Numbered from the stretch's first letter, positions 1 to 5,885 are shown. The stretch: 6,806 bases of DNA from Deltaproteobacteria bacterium (GCA_019136325.1 JAGVUJ010000293.1:1-6806), one strand, 5' to 3'. The notes: a model not told the origin generated them from the sequence alone. Numbers and translations are program-made.

Positions 1-22
1 GCTTTGAACAGAATAACATCAT
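1..22 (-). CDS. possible start of a further operon gene, cut by the window edge
   Basis: On the minus strand two consecutive ATG codons (22 and 19) follow the yedF stop codon after 15 bases and open a frame reading M-M-L-F-C-S-K before the window ends. The short spacing would suit a fourth operon member. A small Se/S-carrier-like protein (DUF3343 family) is a known companion of yedF, and its members often start with a short hydrophobic strand like this, but seven residues cannot identify a family. The A-rich sequence before the ATG has no convincing Shine-Dalgarno site. This could equally be chance. Confidence 0.22.
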
Positions 23-37
23 ATGATTTTTTTTCTT

Positions 38-652
38 TCATGGCACGATTAGCCGTCCTGCGTTGCTCATGGTTTCCACAATATCATACATATTGGAGAC
101 AACACCCGCAGCAAGTTTATCTTTTATTTCAAAATAATTGAGGCAGGTGCCGCAAACAAGAATCTGCACACCTTCGCTTTCAAGCTGCTTCAAATCCTCC
201 AGGACATCGGAGCCCTGCACCGTCAGCGTAACACCGGTATTATAGAAGATCATCACATCCGGTTTTTTGGCCTGGCCGGCAACGGTATGCAGGAAGGCTT
301 TAATCAAAACGGCGCCCAGTTCATCGTTTCCCCGTCCCATTTTATTTTCGCTGACAACGATGACGAATGGACCGGTCTTTGCCGCGCCGGTTTCGCAGCA
401 GGACGAAACAAAATCCTGATTTTTGTCGAAATCAGCCCTCCGGGTCATCTGAATTTCGTAAAGGTCTCCGCTTTTGGCTTGAACACGGACATCACATTCC
501 AATTTCATGCCCAGGCGCTTGACATTCTCCAGCGCTGTTTCATTATCGACGATGACCTTTACTTTTTTATTAGATTCCAATGCTTTTTTGGCCAGAACGA
601 CCGGCTGAGGACAGGAAAGCCCGCGGGCATCCACGATTGTAAAGTCTGTCAT
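38..652 (-). CDS. yedF: selenium metabolism protein YedF (TusA-like plus DsrE-like domains)
   Basis: This cytosolic protein of 204 residues is thought to carry activated sulfur or selenium in selenium metabolism; its exact reaction is not established. Residues 4-72 form a TusA/SirA-like domain with the diagnostic D-A-R-G-L-S-C-P-Q-P motif, in which Cys14 is the expected persulfide/perselenide carrier. A linker follows that contains a vicinal cysteine pair (Cys85-Cys86, in S-S-C-C-E-T). Residues 95-204 form a DsrE-like domain with a second pair, Cys167 and Cys170 (C-G-T-C). Domain order and length match the YedF family of selenium-using bacteria. The start is fixed by an AAGGAG site eight bases upstream. 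The ATG lies one base after the stop codon of the cysteine desulfurase, so the two are almost certainly co-transcribed and probably translationally coupled, which fits a donor-acceptor pair. The stop is TGA (complement of 38-40), and the next codons (Lys-Lys-Lys-Asn) do not look like a family extension. Confidence 0.93.
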   Translation of the reverse strand: MTDFTIVDARGLSCPQPVVLAKKALESNKKVKVIVDNETALENVKRLGMKLECDVRVQAKSGDLYEIQMTRRADFDKNQDFVSSCCETGAAKTGPFVIVVSENKMGRGNDELGAVLIKAFLHTVAGQAKKPDVMIFYNTGVTLTVQGSDVLEDLKQLESEGVQILVCGTCLNYFEIKDKLAAGVVSNMYDIVETMSNAGRLIVP

Positions 653-653
653 G

Positions 654-1811
654 TTACGTTCTCCTTTTGCTTATTTTGTTTAATACGTCCAGCGCTTTGA
701 TAATTTGCTCCTCCGTATTGAAATAGCTGAAGGAAAAGCGCACGGTGCCGTGAGGATACGTGCCAATGGTTTTATGCGCGGACGGCGCGCAATGGATGCC
801 GGAGCGTGCCATAATTTTAAAGCGCTCATCGAGTTGCAGAGCGATCACGGCTGGATCCGTTCCTTCAATATTAAAGGAAACAACGGGGGTGCGCTGATCC
901 ACGGAGTCATGTCCGTAGAGAATGATTCCCGGCATACTCTTGAGGCCTTCAATAAACATTTTGACCAAAAGTGCTTCCTGCCTTTTAATCTGATCAACGC
1001 CCTTAAACAATACAAAATCAACGCCCGCCTGCAAACCGGCTATGCCGACCGTGTTGGGCGTGCCTGCTTCATAACGGTCGGGCATGAAGTCCGGCTGCTC
1101 TTCCACTTCCGAGCGGCTTCCGGTGCCGCCAATGCAAAAGGGTTCTATTTCGTTATCCAAACCTTCGCGGATATAAAGCCCGCCCGTTCCCGAAGGACCG
1201 AACAAGGATTTATGTCCGGTAAAAGCCAACAGATCAATATTCATTTCTTCCACATCGATGGGATAACTGCCGGCTGTTTGGGCAGCGTCAACGCAAAAGA
1301 CCAGACCGCGTTCCCGCGCGATACGTCCGATATCGGCAATGGACATCACCGTTCCCGTGACATTGGAAGCGTGGGTCATAAAAATCGCTCTGGTATTTTT
1401 TTTGACCGCTCCGTTTACATGCGCCGGATCAATCAAGCCTTCCCGATCGCAGGGAATGATAGTCAGTTCGACACCTCTGCGCTCCATTACCCGCAAGGGT
1501 CTCATCACCGAATTATGTTCCATGCTGGATGTGATGACATGATCGCCTGATTTTAGCAGGCCAAAGATCGCAATATTCAATCCTTCCGTGGCGTTTTTAG
1601 TCATAACGATTTGCAGAGGATCGGTTATATTGAAAAGTTGCGCGAGTTTTTCCCGCGTGTCGTAAATGACGCGCGCTGCTTCTACCGACAGGCGATGACC
1701 GGAACGACCGGGATTGGCCGCGATCTTCCGCATGAATTTTTGCATGGCCGCACTGACTTCCGGCGGCTTCGGCCAGGATGTAGCGGCATTATCAAAATAA
1801 ATGATACTCAT
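654..1811 (-). CDS. class V aminotransferase / cysteine desulfurase (selenium-associated type)
   Basis: This PLP enzyme of 385 residues is predicted to remove S (or Se) from cysteine (or selenocysteine), leaving alanine and an enzyme-bound persulfide or perselenide. The N-terminus has the family signature I-Y-F-D-N-A-A-T-S-W-P-K-P (residues 4-14 region). His99 (E-H-N-S) stacks on PLP, Asp175 (C-V-D-A-A-Q) binds the pyridine nitrogen, and Lys201 in T-G-H-K-S-L-F-G-P forms the Schiff base. Cys341 in S-G-I-H-C-A-P-S-A-H-K is the expected catalytic cysteine, in the short tight loop of NifS group II/SufS-like enzymes. The R-F-S-F-S-Y-F-N-T-E-E motif closes the protein. It belongs to the shorter class-V subfamily that often neighbours yedF, as here (one base between the genes). 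The start at 1811 is constrained: a stop codon lies in frame five codons upstream, and the conserved N-terminus leaves no room for a later start. No Shine-Dalgarno sequence precedes it, because a duplicated repeat ends exactly at the ATG. Confidence 0.9.
   Translation of the reverse strand: MSIIYFDNAATSWPKPPEVSAAMQKFMRKIAANPGRSGHRLSVEAARVIYDTREKLAQLFNITDPLQIVMTKNATEGLNIAIFGLLKSGDHVITSSMEHNSVMRPLRVMERRGVELTIIPCDREGLIDPAHVNGAVKKNTRAIFMTHASNVTGTVMSIADIGRIARERGLVFCVDAAQTAGSYPIDVEEMNIDLLAFTGHKSLFGPSGTGGLYIREGLDNEIEPFCIGGTGSRSEVEEQPDFMPDRYEAGTPNTVGIAGLQAGVDFVLFKGVDQIKRQEALLVKMFIEGLKSMPGIILYGHDSVDQRTPVVSFNIEGTDPAVIALQLDERFKIMARSGIHCAPSAHKTIGTYPHGTVRFSFSYFNTEEQIIKALDVLNKISKRRT
661..666 (-). promoter_or_regulatory. 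ribosome binding site of yedF
   Basis: AAGGAG on the minus strand, eight bases before the ATG at 652 and lying inside the last codons of the upstream cysteine desulfurase gene. It confirms the yedF start and supports coupled translation. Confidence 0.8.
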
Positions 1812-1914
1812 AAATTATTAAAGTGTTACGTGTTAGGTTTTACGTCTGAGGTTTTTCGTAACATAAATTATTAAAGTGTTACGTGTTAGGTTTTACGTCT
1901 GAGGTTTTTCGTAA
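1809..1914. repeat. perfect 53-bp tandem duplication
   Basis: Two consecutive, apparently identical 53-bp units occupy 1809-1861 and 1862-1914. Each starts CATAAATTATTAAAG and ends GGTTTTTCGTAA. The inner edge contains the start codon of the cysteine desulfurase (complement of 1809-1811), so the duplication also copied an ATG to 1864. Within a unit, short related blocks recur (GTTACG, GTTAGG, TTTACG), suggesting an older low-complexity array. The units fill most of the 156-base gap between the reductase and desulfurase genes, which holds no other gene. Confidence 0.95.
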
Positions 1915-1936
1915 CACATAAAACTTAACACTTAAA
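1871..1936. repeat. long imperfect inverted repeat between two operon genes
   Basis: Bases 1871-1897 and 1910-1936 are complementary at 22 of 27 positions around a 12-base loop. Because the 53-bp unit is duplicated, 1818-1844 is an equally good partner for 1910-1936. In the mRNA (minus strand) the 1936-1910 arm comes first and could pair with either downstream arm; the second of these ends seven bases before the desulfurase start codon. There is no T-run after the hairpin in the transcription direction, so a simple intrinsic terminator is not indicated. Confidence 0.6.
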
Positions 1937-1967
1937 ACCTTTTTTTAAAATACTTAAAACTGTTTTT

Positions 1968-3137
1968 TTACTTCTTCGGCACTGTTTCGAGCACTGCCTC
2001 CACGCGGGTACGGATCTGCTCCACATCGCCCTGCGAATAATCCGTTTCGATTTTTAAAAAGGGCATTTTATGCTTGCCTTCAATATGTGCCTTCACCTTT
2101 TGCGATTCAATATTATAAGAATGGCAGGCATGTAAAACGACGTCTATGACAACATCCGGATGAAATTTTTTGATCATTCTGTCGAGTTCCGTCAGACGCT
2201 TCGAGTTGGGTGTCATGCAGGAGCAGGGAACGTCCAGGTATCTGCGGGAAACCGATTGATAAAGATCCGCTGCGTTTTCATCAAAATGACCGGCATAAGC
2301 CTTCATCCCCGTACACGAATCCAGGCAGACGATAACGCCTCCTGCCTCTTCAATGACTTTGAATACTTTAGTCGCGTCTCCGCCCACCGGACAACCGGTG
2401 ACCAACACGCGAGGGGAATCTTTTTCCCCGTGATAAACGCCATCGGCAACACGTTTTTGAAGTGTGGCCAGAGCACCTTCCAGTAATGGCATCATGTCTT
2501 CCGTCGTGGCCACCTGCCCGAAATACGTCAGATCATAGATTTCCTGCCAGGTTAAGGGCACAGGCTTGAGAACCGCGAAATCAAAAATCTCGTTGAGCAG
2601 CTTGTTTTTCAAATTGGTGTTTTTGATTTCCTGCGCAACTCCCGCATCCGTTATCTTACAGTCAAAGGTTTTTTCCAAAAATCCGCCCAGTTTTTTAATC
2701 ATTTTACTCCAGTTCTCCAGGGCTTCCTTCTGATCAGGCAGTTGAGGCAGATCCATGACATGCGTCGGTTTGACATCGGCGATTAATTCAAACATTTTCT
2801 TTTTGCCGTCGCAGGTTGTTTCAGCAATCACAACCTCAGAAATTGCATAAAACGGACAGGTATCCGTTTTGATAAATCCATAACTCGATTTGATAAGCGG
2901 ACAGAGATTTGCCGGCAGCACCGTTTCACCCGCCGCGATGGTTTTATCAGCAAAAGCGCACAAAACCGCCGGCACAAGACCGGCCGCCCGAATCACTTCC
3001 ATTGGCGCGTAGCCGCAGTAAATTCCAACCACATGCTTTCCTTTTTCCCTCTGTGCTTGAAGATAGCTTAAACAGCGTTTTGTCGGCGGCTCTCCTGCAA
3101 ACCCGTCGTTAACCAGCGGTTCAATTCCTTCCTTCAT
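1968..3137 (-). CDS. double-cubane-cluster-type anaerobic reductase (2-hydroxyacyl-CoA dehydratase family, YjiM-like)
   Basis: This cytosolic protein of 389 residues belongs to the HgdB/FldC-like 2-hydroxyacyl-CoA dehydratase family. It closely resembles E. coli YjiM as recalled, sharing N-L-C-P-L-I-K-S-S-Y-G-F, K-T-D-x-C-P-[FY], E-T-T-C-D-G-K-K-K-M, V-T-G-C-P-[VI]-G-G and I-E-T-D-Y-S. Characterised relatives bind a double-cubane [Fe8S9] cluster and, with an ATP-driven activator, perform very low-potential reductions; the physiological substrate of the YjiM type is unknown. Conserved cysteines here include Cys41, Cys79, Cys94, Cys109, Cys249, Cys275, Cys305, Cys307 and Cys338, enough for cluster ligation. 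The frame stays open to 3359, but I chose the ATG at 3137: it has GGGAG eight bases upstream, gives the family length, and the 74 extra residues are translated from a palindromic repeat and AT-rich DNA. No activator ATPase gene is in the window. The gene heads a run with the desulfurase and yedF, suggesting a redox step in Se/S handling. Confidence 0.9.
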   Translation of the reverse strand: MKEGIEPLVNDGFAGEPPTKRCLSYLQAQREKGKHVVGIYCGYAPMEVIRAAGLVPAVLCAFADKTIAAGETVLPANLCPLIKSSYGFIKTDTCPFYAISEVVIAETTCDGKKKMFELIADVKPTHVMDLPQLPDQKEALENWSKMIKKLGGFLEKTFDCKITDAGVAQEIKNTNLKNKLLNEIFDFAVLKPVPLTWQEIYDLTYFGQVATTEDMMPLLEGALATLQKRVADGVYHGEKDSPRVLVTGCPVGGDATKVFKVIEEAGGVIVCLDSCTGMKAYAGHFDENAADLYQSVSRRYLDVPCSCMTPNSKRLTELDRMIKKFHPDVVIDVVLHACHSYNIESQKVKAHIEGKHKMPFLKIETDYSQGDVEQIRTRVEAVLETVPKK

Positions 3138-3145
3138 GATGACAT

Positions 3146-3150
3146 CTCCC
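3146..3150 (-). promoter_or_regulatory. ribosome binding site deciding the reductase start
   Basis: GGGAG (GGGAGATG context) on the minus strand, eight bases before the ATG at 3137. None of the earlier in-frame ATGs (3152 and 3359) has a comparable site together with family-like sequence after it. Confidence 0.75.
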
Positions 3151-3170
3151 ATAATTATTTGCTGGTTAGC

Positions 3171-3198
3171 GATATACGATTCATCCCCGGATATCCAA
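3171..3198 (-). promoter_or_regulatory. candidate sigma-70 promoter of the reductase-desulfurase-yedF run
   Basis: On the minus strand TTGGAT (3198-3193) and TATATC (3176-3171) are separated by 16 bases. Transcription would start near 3164, giving a leader of about 27 bases that includes the ribosome binding site. The match is reasonable but found by eye in AT-rich DNA. Confidence 0.35.
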
Positions 3199-3300
3199 TA
3201 GATAATAGTTATAATGATGGCCTTATTATTACTATTATGAATTTGCAGATTTAGAATGTTCGATGCTATGGAAGCAACGTCATTGGAGTGAAACTCCCTG

Positions 3301-3489
3301 CCGCAAGCAGCGAGGTATCCAAACGAATTTGCACCCCAAGGGGGCGGGGAATTAGACACAAATTTATCCCGCGCGGCCTATAGTGACCCCACGGTGCCCT
3401 TTAGGGTATTTAGGTTATTCACCTCGGGGATAATTCGACCATCAAATTTCAGCGCACTCCGTTTCTGAAATTTGGGTCTCATTAAAATA
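3301..3489 (-). repeat. palindromic repeat element, copy 1
   Basis: Read on the minus strand from 3489, this copy has the same module order as the copy at 5923-6104: a 63-base head motif (3489-3427), a variable middle, CCCCGCCCCCTTGGGG (around 3348-3333), then GGATACC followed by a decayed GCTGCTTGCGG (about 3319-3301). The middle carries AATTATCCC (3435-3427) facing GGGATAAATT (3370-3361), the counterpart of a perfect stem in copy 2. The right boundary is unclear; no match to copy 2 is visible below about 3300. It occupies about half of the 367-base gap between the divergent reductase and rhodanese genes; the remainder (3138-3300) holds the reductase promoter region and no gene that I can see. 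The long N-terminal extension open in the reductase frame comes from this element. Confidence 0.75.
3427..3489 (+). promoter_or_regulatory. structured 63-nt leader motif, copy upstream of the rhodanese
   Basis: In the sense of the rhodanese gene the motif runs from GGGATAATTCGACC to TTGGGTCTCATTAAAATA. It contains a perfect 10-bp stem, CAAATTTCAG (3443-3452) with CTGAAATTTG (3465-3474), around a 12-base loop. The stem can extend by GACC (3437-3440) pairing with GGTC (3475-3478) across a two-base bulge. The motif ends five bases before the AGGAG ribosome binding site. A copy 52/63 identical lies in the same orientation before the SelB-like gene, with compensatory stem changes. Whether it is a cis-regulatory RNA or only the end of a mobile repeat cannot be told from two copies. 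Confidence 0.55.
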
Positions 3490-3493
3490 AATC

Positions 3494-3500
3494 AGGAGAG
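3494..3500 (+). promoter_or_regulatory. ribosome binding site of the rhodanese gene
   Basis: AGGAGAG four bases before the ATG at 3505. It selects this start over an earlier in-frame ATG at 3472, which lies inside the repeat element and would put a charged 11-residue stretch ahead of the signal peptide. Confidence 0.8.
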
Positions 3501-3504
3501 AAAT

Positions 3505-4254
3505 ATGCAAACGTTTATAAATTATCGTATTAAAATGGCCCTGGCTTTTATATTGGTCATGATCGGCACCGCTTCCCTGGTATGCGCTGAAACCGTCTTC
3601 CCCACAATCAGCACCGATGAATTGAAAACTCTTTTTGACAAAAAAATAAAATTCATTCTGATTGATTCAAGAACCGTTCCGGAATTCAACGAGTCGCACA
3701 TCGTCAATTCCATAAACATACCTGAAAAAAAGCTGCAGGATAACCTTGCCCTTCTTCCCGCTGATAAAAGTTCCTTGCTGATTATCTATTGCAACGGTGT
3801 CAAATGCGGTAAAAGCAAACGACTGGCGGCGCAACTGGAACCGCGGGGATATACCAACATCAAGATTTACTTAGAAGGCATACCCGTCTGGGAAGAAAAA
3901 AATCTACCGTTGGTTACGGGGCCCGATTATAATAAAAAAATTGAAGCGACGATCATCAAACCGGAGGGACTCAATAAATTGATTAGCGAAAAGCAAGATG
4001 ACTATGTTCTGGTCGATGTGCGGGACGCTTCAGAATTTAAGGAAGGACATATCCCGACAGCCATCAATATCCCCTCCGAAACTTTTGCCGCCGGTTCCGG
4101 GGTGCTGCCCAAAGAAAAGAAGATTATCGTTTATTGCAATACAGGCAGCCGAAGTTATCTCGCCTATAAGAAATTAATTCAGCTTGCCTATCCGAACATC
4201 AATCAGGCCCTTCTTGCCAGTTGGAAAGAAGCGGGACTGGCAATTGAAAAATAA
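3505..4254 (+). CDS. exported tandem rhodanese-domain sulfurtransferase
   Basis: This protein has 249 residues. Residues 1-28 form a signal peptide: a basic N-region (Arg8, Lys10), a hydrophobic core (M-A-L-A-F-I-L-V-M-I) and a likely signal peptidase I site after Val-Cys-Ala28. Val rather than Gly/Ala/Ser before Cys27 argues against a lipoprotein. Two rhodanese domains follow, about residues 35-138 and 150-249. Each has the D-x-R entry motif (I-D-S-R, V-D-V-R), the H-I-x-x-[AS]-I-N-I-P strand and a catalytic cysteine: Cys96 (Y-C-N-G-V-K-C-G-K-S) and Cys211 (Y-C-N-T-G-S-R-S). Both domains thus appear catalytically competent, unlike classical two-domain rhodaneses with one inactive half; the first loop carries an extra cysteine (Cys101). 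It would act in the periplasm, transferring sulfane sulfur or possibly selenium. It is the only plus-strand gene, divergent from the reductase operon and convergent with the lysR gene. Its link to selenium is inferred from context only. Confidence 0.9.
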   Translation: MQTFINYRIKMALAFILVMIGTASLVCAETVFPTISTDELKTLFDKKIKFILIDSRTVPEFNESHIVNSINIPEKKLQDNLALLPADKSSLLIIYCNGVKCGKSKRLAAQLEPRGYTNIKIYLEGIPVWEEKNLPLVTGPDYNKKIEATIIKPEGLNKLISEKQDDYVLVDVRDASEFKEGHIPTAINIPSETFAAGSGVLPKEKKIIVYCNTGSRSYLAYKKLIQLAYPNINQALLASWKEAGLAIEK

Positions 4255-4280
4255 ACTGGATTCAGAGTGCAATCAAGTTG

Positions 4281-4319
4281 GCGCCCGATAGATATAGACA
4301 GGTGATATCTATTGGGCGC
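4281..4319. terminator. hairpin between convergent genes, probable bidirectional terminator
   Basis: GCGCCCGATAGATAT (4281-4295) pairs over 15 positions, including one G-T wobble, with ATATCTATTGGGCGC (4305-4319) around a nine-base loop. It lies 26 bases after the rhodanese stop and 36 bases beyond the lysR stop at 4356, so it can serve both transcripts. Neither side has a long T-run, so termination may be weak or the hairpin may mainly block readthrough and decay. Confidence 0.65.
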
Positions 4320-4355
4320 TTGAACTCATCGGTGAAAGAAGAAAATACTTTAATA

Positions 4356-5288
4356 TTATTTAAGCATTACGGGTGTATATTGCTTGATGAAATTAATGAA
4401 CGTTTTATGAAACGAACGGAAGTCGAACTGACGCCTGTAGATTAAATAAAAATTTCTTTCCATCGTTAATCCCTGAATCGGAATTTCACAAAGCATTCCC
4501 TGAGACAACTCTCGCGAAACGGCATGAATGGAAATAACCGACACGCCCCATCCGGCAACGACGGCTTCTTTAATCGCCTCGGAGCTGCCCAGTTCACCGC
4601 AAATATTAAATTGATCAAGGCTGAGCGATTTGGATTTTTTTAGACAGGTCTTAAATAATTCCTTCGTTGCCGAACCTTTTTCCCTGACCACAAAAGGTTC
4701 TTTGAGCAATTCCGGCAGTGTCACTGATTTCTTTTTGCACCAGACATGATCCTTGGAGACAATGAGAGCCAGACGATCTTTCCAAAGGGTTTCTGCTGCA
4801 AGCTTTTTATTTAAAGGTTTCTTGCCGATAAAGCCCATTTCCACTTCATTGTCCAAAACCATGTTCATCGCTTCTTCACTGTCCGCTGTTTTGATGTAAA
4901 TATGAATATCGGCGTTTGTTTTGTTAAAATCACTTAAGGCGCGCGGGAGAATATAGGTTGCGGGAATCGTGCTGGCGCTCAGGTAAATGTTGCCGCCGGA
5001 CTCTTTGCGCAAGGCAAGCACTTTTTCCTTCGCTTCATCTCTAAGTCTAACCATGCGACGCGCGTAATTGTATAAAATCTTGCCTTCCGGCGTCAGCGAA
5101 ATACCCGCGCTGCTGCGGTTGGCCAATCGCGTACCCAGACAATCTTCCGCATTCTTGATATTTTTAGTCAGTGCCGGCTGGGTCAGCAACATCCGCTTGG
5201 CGGCGCGGCTGAAGCTCCCCTCCTCCACCAGAGCGATGATGGCTTCCATTTGTTGAATAGTCATGTTCTTGAAACGATCAATAGACAT
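4356..5288 (-). CDS. LysR-family transcriptional regulator (selenium-metabolism-associated type)
   Basis: This 310-residue protein is a complete LysR-type regulator. Residues 9-68 form the winged helix-turn-helix: M-T-I-Q-Q-M-E-A-I-I-A-L-V-E-E-G-S-F-S-R-A-A at the start, L-L-T-Q-P-A-L-T-K-N-I in the recognition helix, and S-L-T-P-E-G in the wing. A linker helix runs to about 95. Residues 98-305 form a periplasmic-binding-like effector domain (G-N-I-Y-L-S-A-S-T-I-P at the first strand, V-V-R-E-K-G-S-A-T in the ligand pocket, A-V-V-A-G-W-G-V-S-V-I-S near the end). It most resembles CysB/CysL-like proteins found beside yedF and the selenium-type desulfurase, so control of Se/S genes is the best guess; the effector is unknown. 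An alternative ATG at residue 9 would also give a complete domain. The longer start has only a weak AGG six bases upstream. It follows the SelB-like gene on the same strand after 147 bases and converges with the rhodanese. Confidence 0.9.
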   Translation of the reverse strand: MSIDRFKNMTIQQMEAIIALVEEGSFSRAAKRMLLTQPALTKNIKNAEDCLGTRLANRSSAGISLTPEGKILYNYARRMVRLRDEAKEKVLALRKESGGNIYLSASTIPATYILPRALSDFNKTNADIHIYIKTADSEEAMNMVLDNEVEMGFIGKKPLNKKLAAETLWKDRLALIVSKDHVWCKKKSVTLPELLKEPFVVREKGSATKELFKTCLKKSKSLSLDQFNICGELGSSEAIKEAVVAGWGVSVISIHAVSRELSQGMLCEIPIQGLTMERNFYLIYRRQFDFRSFHKTFINFIKQYTPVMLK

Positions 5289-5328
5289 GCGGCGCCTATA
5301 TCACAATATAAGGATTTAATAAAAGAAA

Positions 5329-5334
5329 ATTATA
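5329..5334 (-). promoter_or_regulatory. candidate -10 box upstream of the lysR gene
   Basis: A perfect TATAAT on the minus strand, about 40 bases before the start codon at 5288. No good -35 hexamer is visible at the usual distance, as would fit an activator-dependent or autoregulated promoter, but the whole 5289-5435 gap is AT-rich and a chance match is possible. Confidence 0.3.
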
Positions 5335-5435
5335 ACTAATATAAATACATTACATTCCAGAAGATCATAAACAAAATAACCCCGATGACTTAGTTCTATC
5401 GACCATGAAACTATTATTTTGCGGAGAATAATGTT

Positions 5436-5885
5436 CTAATGTACGCCATAGTTTATGAAATTTTTCCCGCGGCACAATCTTCTGCCTTCAACACTGCGGA
5501 CGGTAAAATGAATGTTGTCAAGGTGCTCCAGAAGGGGAATGCTGTATTTGCGTGACAGGCCGAACATCTCTCTCATATCCTGCGGTGTCAGAATATCTTT
5601 TTGGATGAAGAAATCATGCAGAGCGTTGATCAAATTATCCATATGTGTCTTATGGATAAACATATCCGCATTGATGCAGACAAGACGTCCCGACTGTCGC
5701 AGATAATTATATGCTTGCGTGAATTGTTTTCTATCCATCTTCAGTGCGTCGGCAACCTCTGTCCGCCGCGGCGGCTGGAAACCATAGTCGATAAAAGTTT
5801 TTTCCACCCGTAACACAAAAGGATTCTCTTTCCGATTATCACCGGAATTGACAGACGATTTTTCAACAGAATTACCATTGATCAT
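5436..5885 (-). CDS. free-standing SelB C-terminal winged-helix protein
   Basis: These 149 residues match only the last two winged-helix domains of SelB, the elongation factor that delivers selenocysteinyl-tRNA and grips the SECIS hairpin of the mRNA. Residues 1-22 are polar and unlike SelB. Residues 23-80 correspond to the third winged helix (Y-G-F-Q-P-P-R-R-T-E-V-A-D-A-L, then L-R-Q-S-G-R-L-V-x-I and M-F-I-H-K). Residues 83-140 correspond to the fourth, with I-L-T-P-Q-D-M-R-E-M-F-G-L, the hallmark S-R-K-Y-S-I-P-L-L-E-H-L-D, and T-V-R-S-V-E-G-R-R-L at the SECIS-binding face. No GTPase or EF-Tu-like domains are present. The frame stays open upstream to a stop inside the palindromic element, but that stretch does not read like SelB. 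The start at 5885 has a weak GAG seven bases upstream. The module has no internal stop or frameshift, so it is either a genuine small RNA-binding protein or the intact 3' remnant of a selB gene cut by the element. A formate dehydrogenase lies just upstream. Confidence 0.82.
   Translation of the reverse strand: MINGNSVEKSSVNSGDNRKENPFVLRVEKTFIDYGFQPPRRTEVADALKMDRKQFTQAYNYLRQSGRLVCINADMFIHKTHMDNLINALHDFFIQKDILTPQDMREMFGLSRKYSIPLLEHLDNIHFTVRSVEGRRLCRGKNFINYGVH

Noticed and set aside
705..1550. Long plus-strand open frame of 281 codons
   Set aside because: It runs antisense to the cysteine desulfurase, whose catalytic motifs are all intact; the plus-strand translation shows no recognisable fold and is Arg/His/Gly rich as expected for a shadow frame.
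1828..1864. Short leader peptide (ATG at 1864, twelve codons) upstream of the desulfurase
   Set aside because: The ATG is only the duplicated copy of the real start codon, with no ribosome binding site and no run of regulatory codons such as Cys.
1809..1914. CRISPR array
   Set aside because: The 53-bp units are directly contiguous with no spacers and there are only two.
3138..3359. N-terminal extension of the reductase to an ATG at 3359 (74 extra residues)
   Set aside because: The stretch is translated from the palindromic element and AT-rich promoter DNA, has no family similarity, and the ATG at 3137 has a strong ribosome binding site and gives the expected length.
3472..3504. Earlier in-frame start for the rhodanese at 3472
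   Set aside because: It lies in the repeat element without a ribosome binding site; AGGAGAG precedes the ATG at 3505, which begins a proper signal peptide.
3580..3590. Lipoprotein signal in the rhodanese (Leu-Val-Cys)
   Set aside because: The residue before Cys27 is Val rather than Gly, Ala or Ser; Val-Cys-Ala fits a signal peptidase I site better.
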